The translations under genes were made by a program, and so were the position numbers. A stretch of DNA of 64,000 bases from Timema cristinae. Its lineage: Eukaryota; Arthropoda; Insecta; Phasmatodea; Timematidae. Below are positions 42,266-54,453 of this stretch, piece by piece (the first letter of the stretch is position 1; each line of letters opens with the position of its first letter). Location of the stretch: contig JBCFYV010011164.1 in assembly GCA_039000515.1 (NCBI GenBank), forward strand, positions 40,120,566-40,184,565, written 5' to 3'. A model generated the notes under the pieces. The model did no database searches. It worked only from the letters and a program-made list of their open reading frames with translations, and had not been told where the DNA came from.

Positions 42266-43819
42266 TCACAAATTAAGATTAAAAATTTGGAATCAAATCT
42301 GAAGGTTAGTACAAGTTTACAAAGACATATGAAAAGTGGAGGGTCCCATCCCTAATTGAGATATAAAATAAAAATGCTAATAATTTTCTTCAAGCTCTCA
42401 ATGTCACTATGCTAGACCGAAAACAAATAGGATGGATAATCAACACTGTTTATTATATTGTCTCATGTGTTAACGAAAGCTTAAAGTAAGTGAGCATGTG
42501 TAGTGTGTTATAATATATGTGGAGAGGAATGAACCTCTGGAAGAGTAGGCTAAAAATGCCAAAGCTAAAAGTTCCTAGCGATTTCCAATTCTTTAAATCT
42601 AAAGTTAAAAAGTCTACGAGATCAAGTAAATTCATGGATTTTATAACAAAACATATTAATGTGTTTATTTATTGTAAAAATATATTGGAGATTTTTCTTA
42701 GTTCATTAATGTTCTATTATTTATAACTATAAGAAATCAGCGAGTACCCGAAGGATTGTTTTGAGATTAGAGCTAAAGTTCAATTTGTTTGGATATGGTT
42801 GGTGAAACTTGCAGTTAGGGGGAAGGGAGAGGAGATGATTCAATCATAATCTTTCGGTTATTAACTCTAAAATACATTTTACCAATTAGCCTTTTGTGAC
42901 TATTGATTTTTAATTTTCGCAACAGCTGTAACTTTTTTGAAAATCAAAGGTAATTAGGTAGGATCCCTTCAAGTATTCCTCAATTAGTTCCTGCTGCCTA
43001 GTATGTAATTAAACATTTTAAAAAATGTTTATTTTCTATTATATGAGAGTTTTAGCTGGCATCAAGTAGGAATGTTGTAAATACACAACAGCGAACAGCG
43101 CCAGAGGTTATGTCATTCGTCTGGCTCATTGTCGTATGTTTACATTGCATAGTTCATGCAAGTTCTATCACAGGTTTGAAAATTATTTGACATTGCTTTA
43201 GTTGTTATTTATGCGTGGTCTTAAGCCTTAAGCCTCGAGAAACAAACTTAGTGTTATCTTTTGTATTGAAATATTTATTTAAAAAAACAAAGCAAGGAAA
43301 AAAGGGGGTGAGGAAGGAGGGAATGATAATATTAATCAAATTATGCTAATAATAAAAGTGTATTTTAAAAGAATGTATCAAAGGTTTAAACCAAGCGTTA
43401 GAATTTAGTAACGCACAAAATATTATTTATATTGTTTGTTGAAATTGGGTGTTATTGAAAGTTTGAAGAACAAGGTGTGTATGTAAATATTATGTATTCT
43501 AATATATTTTCAAGATCAGGGAACACATAAAGATAAGCTGGATTCTCGACCTATAAAAAATTAATCAAAATCAAAAATTTTGGAAAAATGAACAGGAAAG
43601 GGCATCTTCCAAATACATTTTTTAAAATATCGCAAAAAGTCAAAAGAGGTTTTCCTAGAAGAGATATCAAAATAAACAAATTAAATGTCTTTCAATTGTG
43701 TTGCTAATCAAATTATATAGCACCTACTATCACAATGTCAATATTCAATATATTAATTGAAATGATTTAAAAGGTAAAATTTAATAAAAGGCTAGAAAAT
43801 GCTATTTTAAAAACATGCC
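42266..43819. other. Intergenic AT-rich DNA
   Basis: Short open frames at 42453 (-) and 42517 (+) overlap each other and show no family signal. Nothing else was recognised. Confidence 0.55.
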
Positions 43820-43830
43820 TTAACCCTTTT

Positions 43831-43955
43831 AGTGCCACGAGCCAATTTGATCGGTTCCGCCTATTACCGTTAAAAGTGCCACGAGCTGATCTGATCGGTT
43901 CTGCCTACTACCGTTAAAAGTACCACGAGCCAATGAGGTCAGCTCTCCAGATTTG
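43831..43955 (+). repeat. 44-bp tandem repeat, about 2.8 copies
   Basis: AGTGCCACGAGC recurs at 43831, 43875 and (as agtaccacgagc) 43919. Each is followed by gatctgatcggtt-type sequence. The spacing is exactly 44 both times. Confidence 0.85.
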
Positions 43956-44389
43956 AGCTAGTTCTCACTTTATCTGATAGATAGTGTAGTAGTGTCATAT
44001 ATCACTGGAAAGAGAACATTTCCTTCTATTATTTTATATAAGTTTGGCTACAAAAATCAACCGTAAATAGTTTATAAATTTATATAGTATTTTTTTTAAA
44101 TATTATATTTTTCACTATAAAAGTTTTTAAAAACACATTCATTATGTTTAGGCCTAAATATTTATTCATGAGGTAAGCAATATAATAAATCTTGCTGTAA
44201 TGTAAGCAATAACGGCCCAAAAATATCTGATGCAGGCTTCAAATAAAAATTTCTGTAATTACTATTCATAATCATATATATTCAAAACTTTATTTTCTTG
44301 TATAAAACTAAAGGCACCACAACAAAATAATATTGAACATGTGTATGCGCATGCATATATATATATATATTATATATATATATTATAAT

Positions 44390-44400
44390 GCTAACCAACA

Positions 44401-44498
<98 letters not shown>

Positions 44499-44515
44499 GT
44501 GTGTTGGTTAGCATT
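44390..44515. repeat. AT-dinucleotide hairpin
   Basis: gctaaccaacacactatata, then about 90 bases of (AT)n, then the reverse complement tatatagtgtgttggttagc. The whole can fold as one long stem. The open frame through it is an Ile-Tyr artefact. Confidence 0.85.
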
Positions 44516-44763
44516 AGTTTTGAAATTATAAAAAAAAAAATTAAATTAAATTGTATTAATTGATTAATATTAAAGAACAGTACATATGGATTAAAATGAT
44601 TAAAAATATCAAAATAATCACTTCATAAATAAAGGTTTGGTAAATTTTCTCGCAAACTCTTCAAAAATGAGTAAATAGCTGTGGAATTCTTCGCACACAA
44701 AATCTAACAGACCTCTGGCACTCTTTGTGCACATGTTCTGGAATAGGCATGGCACTAAAAGGG

Positions 44764-45599
44764 TTGTCTTCAATCATATCCAAGCTTCACTGCACCAATA
44801 CTAGAATAAACTCTATTAAAGAAAACATTGTGAACCAAGTGAATCTCTCACCTACAATTTTTACAATCAATAAACCTAAAGAAATTATTGAATCTTCAAA
44901 TGATACCAAATTTGAATTGAATATAAAGTAACAACTCTATAGAGCGGACTAAAACTATGAACACCATATTAAATGTATTGTACATTTCATTAATTAATGT
45001 TGATATATATCTGATTATTATTATTATTTGAATCACACCTTGGAACTACAAATATAAAATTATAAATATTTACATTTAATGGTTAAAATTCAATCCCTTT
45101 ACCTATACTTATATTACCTTTGTTTCAGTAAAATACCATCACAACATCAACACCTTCCATCACACATACATGTATTCATATGTATTAAAAAACACTCCCA
45201 CTGAAAAATAGTTTTGTTGAAGATGACAAATATACCAAAAGTAAAGAAATCATCCATACAAAACATATGAATTAACATTATAGCTATCAACTAAATTAAG
45301 ATTATTTCTAAAAGGCCTGGTGCCATGATCTTCAATCATTGCAAGAATGTCCAATGATTTTGACAATTCAATCATAAATAATCTAGAACTTATTTTTAAG
45401 TACAATTAAGAAATGGCTTTATAGACATAAACAAAGGTGTATTAAAATAGATATTTTATTTTGTACTAATTACCACAACAAGCTTGGCAGATTTATTTAT
45501 TCAACTCTAAAAGCCCTATTTTGAGCAAGTATTTAAATTTAATAATCTATATTTGTAAATAAAAATTGTTTTTAAAGGTGTGTTGATCTAAAATTATTA
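44764..45599. other. Intergenic AT-rich DNA
   Basis: No gene recognised. The open frame at 44725-44931 is unsupported. Confidence 0.55.
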
Positions 45600-45760
45600 A
45601 ATTTGTATATTTGAAAAATGTCACCTGGACACGGGAATTGAACACAAGAGCCTTGGCTTAGCATGCCCAAGTTCTACCGCTGAGCTATCCTGGATTTGTC
45701 TTGTGCTGAGCATATTTTAAGGCAATCTATGTGATGAAATGAAATGCTACTATGAGCACT
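45600..45760 (-). repeat. SINE-3 copy
   Basis: On the - strand CAGGATAGCTCAGCGGTAGA (A-box) and caattcccgtgtccaggtg (decayed B-box side). The upstream cttaaaatatgctcagcac resembles the conserved leader of the other copies. Confidence 0.7.
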
Positions 45761-45921
45761 CATCAATATTACAGCAACCAGCAACCAATGATAATATTGT
45801 ACAAGAAAGTGAATCTTCACTATTCATGTACAATTAATTTGTACAAGGGTTACCTTTAGCCTTAAAATATTAGGACAAATATCACATAACTATTTGGAAT
45901 TATGTTGCTAGATTATTTGGT

Positions 45922-46160
45922 AAGTTGTTGACATCTCACCTGCTTTCAAGGAATGTAAAACTCAGAATATACAAAATATTAATCTTACCAGTTGTTCTCT
46001 ATGTGTGTGAGACTTGGTTTCTTACCTTAAATGACAAAGAAGTAGATATAGATAGATATAGATTTAAGTAGATATTTGGTCCAAAAAAGGAATGAGGCTA
46101 ATAGGGTAATGGAGGAGGTTACTTAATGATGAGTGCATGTTGTAAGCAGAAATTTTTATT
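45922..46160 (+). pseudogene. LINE reverse-transcriptase C-terminal fragment
   Basis: A 49-residue frame from 45922 to the stop at 46069, with LLSRNVKLRIYKILILPVVL then YVCETWFLTLNDKEV. This is the conserved SETW-L region just after the RT core in jockey/RTE-type LINEs. A following frame at about 46075-46130 resembles the GPK-NEANRVMEEV part. It differs from the 50 kb LINE. Inactive. Confidence 0.75.
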
Positions 46161-46690
46161 CATTGGACATTCTTACCCTCCCAAATTGAAAAAAGCATTA
46201 AATATTTAACAAATTGCTATTCCAATTGAGGCTATACAAAAGTTTAAATCATAGAATCCCAATCATCATATAATTTAATGAAAGCATGTAACATAGAAAT
46301 AAAATTAATAACATCTATATTATTGGTTTTCTTAATGACTGTGTTTTGTATTTATAGACAGAACTATCCTCTTTATCGTTTATGTATTATATTTGGAAGA
46401 AGGTTACTATCAACCTTTCCTATACCTTCATCCAAATGAAATACAATTACCTCATAAAGCAAAAAAGAGTTTTTTTTATAGAACTATCTTTATCGTAATT
46501 GTATTAATTCTATTCAAAGAAAATCTCGAAAGGTACTTAATATTATAAATGGAAGCTGGTAGAGAGCTTCTAATGTTCATATGACAGTTGTTATTATCTA
46601 TCTGAGCCCTTTCATGTAATATGTACATTAAAAGGAAATTTAGTGTTGCATGTTAATTGAGATTCTATTAAACTTTCACACTGGTAACTT
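46161..46690. other. Spacer downstream of ATAD2
   Basis: AT-rich DNA with no gene or repeat recognised. Confidence 0.55.
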
Positions 46691-46894
46691 TTTATTGCCA
46701 ATCACATTAATTTAATTTACAAACAAATCATTCCCTCATTATATTAAATAATTATTTAGCTAAAAGTGTTTAATACTGACAATTTTATATTAAAAAAAAC
46801 TACACAAACTAAAAGAAACCATTTAAAAAAAATTACAATGGCAGGCAAGTCTTCTTGAGCATTTTAAAAGTATTTAAAAATACAACTCTTATGT
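46691..46894 (-). promoter_or_regulatory. ATAD2 3' UTR with polyadenylation signal
   Basis: AATAAA on the - strand at 46691-46696, about 200 bases after the stop codon. It is the first canonical signal there. The true transcript end is inferred. Confidence 0.5.
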
Positions 46895-46972
46895 CTATAA
46901 ATCATATTGATTGGCAGTGGAACGGTTGGCATTGCTGTACTGTTGAAATCTAAGCATTTCTTTTTCAAGATC
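46895..46972 (-). CDS. ATAD2: ATAD2 terminal exon
   Basis: The acceptor is gattctttcag. It encodes DLEKEMLRFQQYSNANRSTA, then NQYDL and TAG. DLEKEMLRF corresponds to the KMEQEVENF end of vertebrate ATAD2. It is too short to be listed as an open frame. Confidence 0.87.
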   Translation of the reverse strand, partial: DLEKEMLRFQQYSNANRSTANQYDL

Positions 46973-49900
46973 CTGAAAGAATCACAAGCAATAGGTTAAA
47001 TACTGCTAAACCAGCTTTGAGAGTCTCATGTTAAATCATAGCTATTGATATCAAATAAGGAAGACACCAATAAGTCGCCCAATAAAGAATGTATTAAGGG
47101 ATTAAGAGAGGGGTTTATTTGTTTCTATCAAGTCTAACCAATGTATCTTTACAGGGTAAGCCCACTTAATTATATTAAACGTAAAGTGACCTGAACAGAG
47201 AATTTTCTCAAAAAGACTAGAATGGAGTGTGTTATATACATAAAAACAATAATTCACAATAAAAAGATAAGTTAAGAAGGTTATTTAGTACCAATATAAA
47301 ATACATTTTTACCTGAGGTAGGGTTGTCCTATTCCACTTGTTACTGTACTTGGCCACAACCTTGCTGAGCTGCACATACAGCTCTACCAACATTTCTACT
47401 GGGCACTTCTTTGTTATCTTCACAGCCTGAGTGAGCAAGTGTTTCAATTCACTTCGATCCACTTCAACACTTTGCCTTACTTCTGAATAAAAAGAGGAAA
47501 CAAATTAAAATTAATATTCAGTTACCTTGAGGAAAAAAATAGAGATAAGAATGCAATATGATTTAAGTGAATTATCATTTTCAACAAACAAATTAATAAT
47601 TAGAGCCCAGGTTTAAATTAAGAGGGAATTGAAAGGATAAGAGCTCACTTCACTTTAGCAAGGGTTCACTTGACTTGGAATACAAATTTATAAGGAGATA
47701 AAATATTTCTTCAAGCTTTCACTGCCCCAATGAGCTTCAACACTCAGAGGGTAAGTTAGCATTGTGGTTTAATCTCTCTTAAACTTTTAGGACCAGTGTA
47801 ACACCACAGATATATGCTGGTCTACTAGCCTTTCAACCATTTAAATAACAAACAAAAGTGTAACCTTCTTGAAAATGTTAATACTTTTAATGTGAACAAA
47901 GGATAAAAAAAAAAGGTAGCTAATGTTGGGATTCGATTGGGACAGGAAGTGGATAGAACAAAATCTGTGTCACCAGAAAAAAAGCACAGAACCACAGAAT
48001 ATAAGCTTTTAAGCCAGATCAGGTCCTTTCTTTAACGCAAGAGAACCAAGCTCCAGCCAACCAATCTTAAGTGTCCATGAAGCGGTGCTCACCAGTCTGT
48101 ATCTCTCCTCCCCTATTGCAATGGTTGACCACCTCATAGTTGCCTTGACTAGTTTCACCCAACTTCAGGTCCACCTCATCCACATTGGAGTCCCCCCCGT
48201 AGTCACTCAGAGAAGATTTCAGACGGCCCTCCAAGTCATTTGTGGGTATGTCTAAAACTACAAATCAAAATATACCCTTCAGTCACAATGTCACTATAGT
48301 AGATTAAATACTATATCGAATTTTGTTTACAGCTATACAGTAAAAAAAATATGTGATGGAGGTGGTAAGGGTGGGGTGTGCTAAGAAGCTGGACTGATAA
48401 AATAGGGTCAAAAGTAAATTTCAATTTTGAGGCACATCAAATCTAACTAAAGTACCCCAAGCACGACTGTGTCAAGTGTTTTAAATATAAACTATTGAAC
48501 ATATAATTTTCTGTTGTGTGGAACACACCCTTATTTGCTCCTTTAAAACTTTATGGTGAGACTTATCAAACTTGGAATAAGAATTATTTTTGTGAGTTTG
48601 ACAGATTAGTTCTTAACTCTTCAGAAGAAAAAGAAAATTATATTTTATGGCTCATTTAGAAAAACCAAAAAGTTATGTGGCAGTTAATGTTTTGGATTAG
48701 TTATTAAACAATATAAATTCAAACAATTACATAACATTGTCAAGATAAGGGCCAATATGGTGTTTGGGAAGGCTTAAAATAGTTTTTGAAAAACACTATG
48801 TTGTAAGTTATCCATTTAAGGTTAATATTAACATTATCAAAAATAATAGGATGAATCTACTATTTTAAAAATAATAATCCTTATTATATCTATGAATCCC
48901 AAATCTAGAATTATTATTATTTTGAAAACATGTCTTTAAAGATGTTTTTATGTGGTTTTTAGTGTTCTATCCAAACAATTTCTATTGTGAAGAGTATGTT
49001 TGAGGATAACATCATTCGTGTTAAGAAAGGTTGGGATGGATGGAGTGGTTCCAAATAAAATAAATGGTATGGAACTCCGCACGGACTTTCTCGCTATAAT
49101 GTTTAAAAATAAAGATATTTACTCAAAACTCATAATATATGTAAAATATTTTTCAAATCACAGTTTAAAATTTTATAATTTTATTTTTAAAGAATTAATG
49201 GCCTCATTCGTATGTTTGGACTGATAAATAAGATCAATATTGGGTCCATAAGGGTTAACACTTAAAATGTTTGACATTTTATTAGGTGTTGCACATCTTC
49301 ATGTCATCTTATTGCTATTAAATTCTTCATTTATAATAACTTTGACCAATAAAAAATGTAAATATTGACTATTGAGTCTAAAATGGAGATAGATTATTGC
49401 TATCCTAACATTTCTCCTAGGAGGTTTAAGGAAAAATAACAAAACTTTTTAAGAGGCTTACTTATATTTAATTACTCTATGGCATTGGAGAATTAATGCG
49501 TTAAACTTTAGTAGTATATCTTTACAACAAAAGCTCACAAAAATGTACTAATATATTAGCCAATATCTTAGAAACTGTTGGTTTTATAAAAATATATTTC
49601 ATATAAAAGTTTTTTATTTCTAATAGTACTACAATTTTGCAATGACAAGTTATTTAGTATCTCAAATAGTTGCGGAGATACGGATATTTCCGTGTCTGTA
49701 AGGTACCCCAAGTCATTTTCATGGGAAAATGAAAATAGTCAGTTTTATTTATTTTATTTTATTTATTATTTATTTATCAGTAAACTACCATTAATTTTAA
49801 GGCTAGATATAAAATTACAAAAAACCCGAGACAACCTTATGAAAACCCTAAATACAAAATTTTAGCCCGAACGGTAAAATAGTTTAGGCTCTAGTCGGAG

Positions 49901-52900
49901 GTACAGACAGACGGAAATTCAAAAACCACTTTTTCGAATTCGGGGGGTCATGAAACGCCGAGATTCATCAAAATATAGTTTGATTTTTTTTGACGATCAC
50001 AATACTTTCACTACCTGTAAGATATCGAGAAAGTAAAAATAGAGTGAAGCAGGGGAGTGCTCTTTCACCTCTACTATTGGTATTGGAAATGGTCATGGTC
50101 ATAGATAAAGTGGCAATGAAACTCAGGCAGGAAAGAATGAAGATCATGATGTTTTCTGATGAGGGTAGAGGGGGGTGAGGAGGAAGGATGAGGAAGTACA
50201 GGAAACGTTAATGGAATGAGGAAGTGAAAGAACATAAAGTGTAAGTTAGCACAGCAAAGAGCAAAGGGATGGTAATGACAAGGAAAAGGATAAAGCCTAA
50301 TAAAGCTATGAAGTTGGATAGAATAGAGCTGAAAAAGGTATAGAATAAAAAATATCTTAGAAGCGCGAGTGAGGCAAAGGGTGGGAATAGACAGGATCTA
50401 ATAAGAGGGAAGCAGGGGGAGTTAATCTATTGATGTGTAAGGGACCTAATTTGGATTAGTGCCTTTGAAGTGTAATTAAGTGTCACATATGCAGCAAAAA
50501 CATGAATACTGAATGTTAGAGAAATAAGGAAAGTGAGGGCCATAGGAATGAGGTTTGTGATGAGCATGTTGGATGTCACAAGGAGAAACAGGATAAGAAA
50601 TAAAGCTATCCAGGAAAGAGTAGGGGTACAGGGAGTACATGAGATAGTAGAGGAAGTAAGACTGAGATAGTAATGGGGATGTAATAAGAATGGAAAAGGA
50701 GATAATACCAAAGAGAATGATGTAGATAAAGTATATAGGGAACAAAACCACAGGAAACTAAGAAAGAGATGAGAGGAAAAGATCATAGAAAGTTTGCAAG
50801 TGAGAAGAGAAGAATTTATTTTTCACATCCATTAATGTTTCCAGCCTGTGGCCCGGGTCAGTTTTTCTCCCCCGTTCAAGCCATATAATTTCCTTTACCA
50901 GCTTGCTCATGTCGGCCAACATTGTATCATTTGTAATGGTGGCTGACTTTGTATCAAGTGTAATGTGTTCTTATTTCTGTTAAAAAAAAAAGAGGCTGTA
51001 ATTTGTTTTATTTATTTGTAATTCTAGTTTTGATTTTCAGTTTTTTTAAAGGGTTTTAATGTGTTCATTAAAATATTTACAAAAAATGATCGCGAGGTGA
51101 AAGTATTAAAAGTGAGCATGTGCCAAAACGCTTGAGTCCAAGTTTCCCATAGAGGTGGGAGGGTAGGTTATTAGGCACATTAGATTTTCCCCAACTAACA
51201 TTTTTTTTTTAAATAATGATTTTATTCATGCTTATTTCTTTTGCCCGATAAAATAAAGATCATGGATTGAGTTGTTCTTTTCAAGTAGCCCTAACTAAAT
51301 AATTTTTGAATTAAAAATATTATGCTTTGTTTATGAGGTGAAAGATTCGAACATCGAATCCAGTAAAATACTGAATCCTTGAATCTCGAATACTGGTCAG
51401 GATTCAGTGGATTCGAAGATTTGAGTGGCCCATTTCTAGTATTAACTAAAAGAATGAATGCATCTATGGTAAAAAAATACATATAGTTTTGATTTTGTTA
51501 ACACACATTTAACTCAATAAAATTTAAGATATATAGGGCAGGGAAGAGACCACAAAGGATACCAAGAGAGGGGAGGAACAGAGAGCGGCAAGTGTTCAAG
51601 TGAGAGGAGCAGAGTGGAAAAGAATGGAAAGAGAGTGGGAGGAAGAATGGTGGAGGAGGCATTTTACTAAAGAGACCTGGCCACAGGTTGGAAACAGTTC
51701 ATGATGATGATGATGAGTAGACATTTAAAATACTGCGATGAGCTTCAAATATGTTTTGATAGTCATTCTAGTGTGGTAGTAAGGTTGTGTAAACATGCCT
51801 CAAAATCTAAGTCCTTATAGTCATACATGATTATAATATATCTAAATGTAAATGTTTGGAACAATGATTGGACTTTTTTAAACGTTGGTAATAGGGGTGA
51901 AACCAATAAATATAAAATATAGGGCACTGCTTATCAATAAGTTTGTATTATACAAATAAAATTTCATTGAAAATATATATTCCTAAAAAAAATGTCACCT
52001 TGGTCAGGTTTCTTTTTAATACTCCACTTCTCGTCTTTCTTGAACCAGGAATATTCGTGACATTTAGATGTTTGCCATTGACATAACCAGAGTGTATTTT
52101 AAGTGGGTCTTCTACTTCTGGAGAGGTTTTGAAACCATTTTGAGTGATGTAAGCATTCTTATCGGTTTCAATTAATGCATCAGTCTCCAACCCGTTTTCC
52201 TACCATCAGATAAATATATTAAAAATTACAAATACAAAATGTTTAAAACAGTAATACATATTATAATATATGTAAATGTTTCTGGTATTAATTAAAACTT
52301 ATAGATAAATTAATCACCCTAAGGCAAGCCTATTTTCTCTTTTTGAGGTATTTAGTTAAACATATTAAGTGATTATTCAAAAGCCCACTTTTGTTTGCAT
52401 TTGAGTACTAAGTCATAGGTCTTTACAGTATCAGGAGAAACACAGTTCACACTTTACACCGCTGCCAATGGATATAAGTTAAAAGGTCAACTTCATGAGA
52501 AAAAAAAGATCAATATTGTCGAATCCCTCAACCTAGACTTTATTATATCAAAACTCTTCAGAAGGGCGTGTGAAAGGTGTAATGCAACTTCCTAATAAAA
52601 GAAACCAACCAAAACACAGAGGAAAAAGATAATATGACATGACATATAAAATTAATGATAAACACATAGAAGAAAATGTATATGAATATAAAATATAGCT
52701 CTTTTAAGATAAAAGCCTTAGAATGTTTCAAGTTGATTCTTTTCTGTGCGTTTACCCTCTCTTAAAGAGTTCTGCTAGAACAAAATCTTGGTTGAGAGAA
52801 TGAGTGGTACCGATTAATTATCTTCAAGAGAAAACCATTTTACCTCTTTGCTCAGTGGCAACAATGTTCAGTTTTAGCTGTGTTCTTATCCTCATTGTAA

Positions 52901-54126
52901 GAGTAGTGTGAATGTTTCTTTTGTCTGTTCCTACTACTCTTTCAAGTACCTTCTTTCATACATAACAACATTTAGATCTTACATCGAAAAGTGAAGAGGA
53001 TTCCCTTTAAAGAACCAAGCAAAATTTAACTATTACTATTCAAATAGAAAATTAAATTATAAAGAAAGATATAGAATGAAATTTAAAGATAACTTTTGGA
53101 AGAAGGAAGCCTAGAGGCAGGGATGTTCCATGTAATAAGCATGAACACTATTCTCTTTATCTAATAAGTGAAATATACATTGTGACATAAATTAACTTCA
53201 TTAATCTTGCCCAATGAAGTTGTTTATGGCAGTGAAAGCTTGAATATTTCTTTGTGTAAGCTTAAGAATGGGTGTTTTTGTAAATAATATGTGTTCTACT
53301 AAACATTTTGGAGTGTTGAAACTAATATAGAAGCAGGCTAAGCTTATGTTCTTTAAATTACCAATGGTCACCGTGCATTCATAGCATGAGCTTATAATTG
53401 ATTTGTTTCCTCATTCTGTGTGTCAGTATTTTTGTTTAAATTAAAACGTAAAAGTAAAGAAACCTTCGGTGAAATGGTTGACAATGAGTTGTTCTCTGGA
53501 CTGATACTGACAACTCGACGAGGAGCGACTTTCTTTTTCCTGCAACCAAGCTCTCCTCTTGCCCAAAATGAGCTTTTTCGTTTTTTGGTTCTACATGGCT
53601 CTCCATTGTACTTCCAGCCAGATTTCTTCACACCTGAAAGGTTGAAAATACAGGTTATAGGCCTATTTGCCCAAATAAAAATTCCAAATAAAAATGCTGA
53701 ATCAAAATTCTAAATAAAAATGTAAGTCCAGGATGTTTTCTGAAGATATTAAAAAAAATTCCAAAACAAATAGTTATGTATGTTTTTCTAATCATTTTTC
53801 CACTATGAATATCCTGAAACAGATTTCTAATTTCTGGCAGAAGGAGAAACACATTAGAAACATTAAAATACCAATCATTGCTCTCTAAAACACAGTTACT
53901 AGTGGCTAGGACCAATATAACAATAGGGAAAATCTAAAAGAAATCCCAAACTATTAATTTATCACATCATGTGAACCAAATCAAAATGAGGGAAAAAATG
54001 CTTCCCATGTGGAAAAGTTAAACACTTAAGCTTATCATATTTTAAGAATCAAGTAGCCAAATATATTATTTATAATTATAGTGAGGATTACTCCATTTTG
54101 CGTATAACCCGAATGGGTAGTAAGAC

Positions 54127-54212
<86 letters not shown>

Positions 54213-54422
54213 CCATCTAGATATATTTTGAAAATTGAAAAATGACACCTGGGCACGGGAATCGAACCCAGAACCTTTGGCTTAGTACGCCAATGCTCTA
54301 ACCACTGAGATATCCTGGTCAAAAGTGGCTGCATTATCTGATAGCTCGTGATAATAATAAAATCACACATTTGTAGCCGATGATTTCCTCATATATATAT
54401 ATATATATATGAGGAAATCATC

Positions 54423-54453
<31 letters not shown>

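Larger units (their letters stand above)
43824..44763. mobile_element. piggyBac-like non-autonomous element
   Basis: The left end TTAA-CCCTTTTAGTGCCACG and the right end (reverse) CCCTTTTAGTGCCATGCC are inverted copies. TTAA precedes the left side and a TTGT follows the right, a decayed TTAA target. Inside are a 44-bp tandem repeat (43831-43950) and a long AT hairpin (44390-44515). No transposase is present. Confidence 0.65.

Noticed and set aside
44333..44563. Open frame rich in Ile and Tyr
   Set aside because: It is a translation of the (AT)n hairpin at 44390-44515.
50427..50786. Membrane-protein-like open frames on the - strand
   Set aside because: They are antisense to the + strand LINE reverse-transcriptase remnant, which has clear motifs there.
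54035..54370. Two open frames of long Leu or Ile runs
   Set aside because: They are translations of the (AAT)n microsatellite at 54127-54212.
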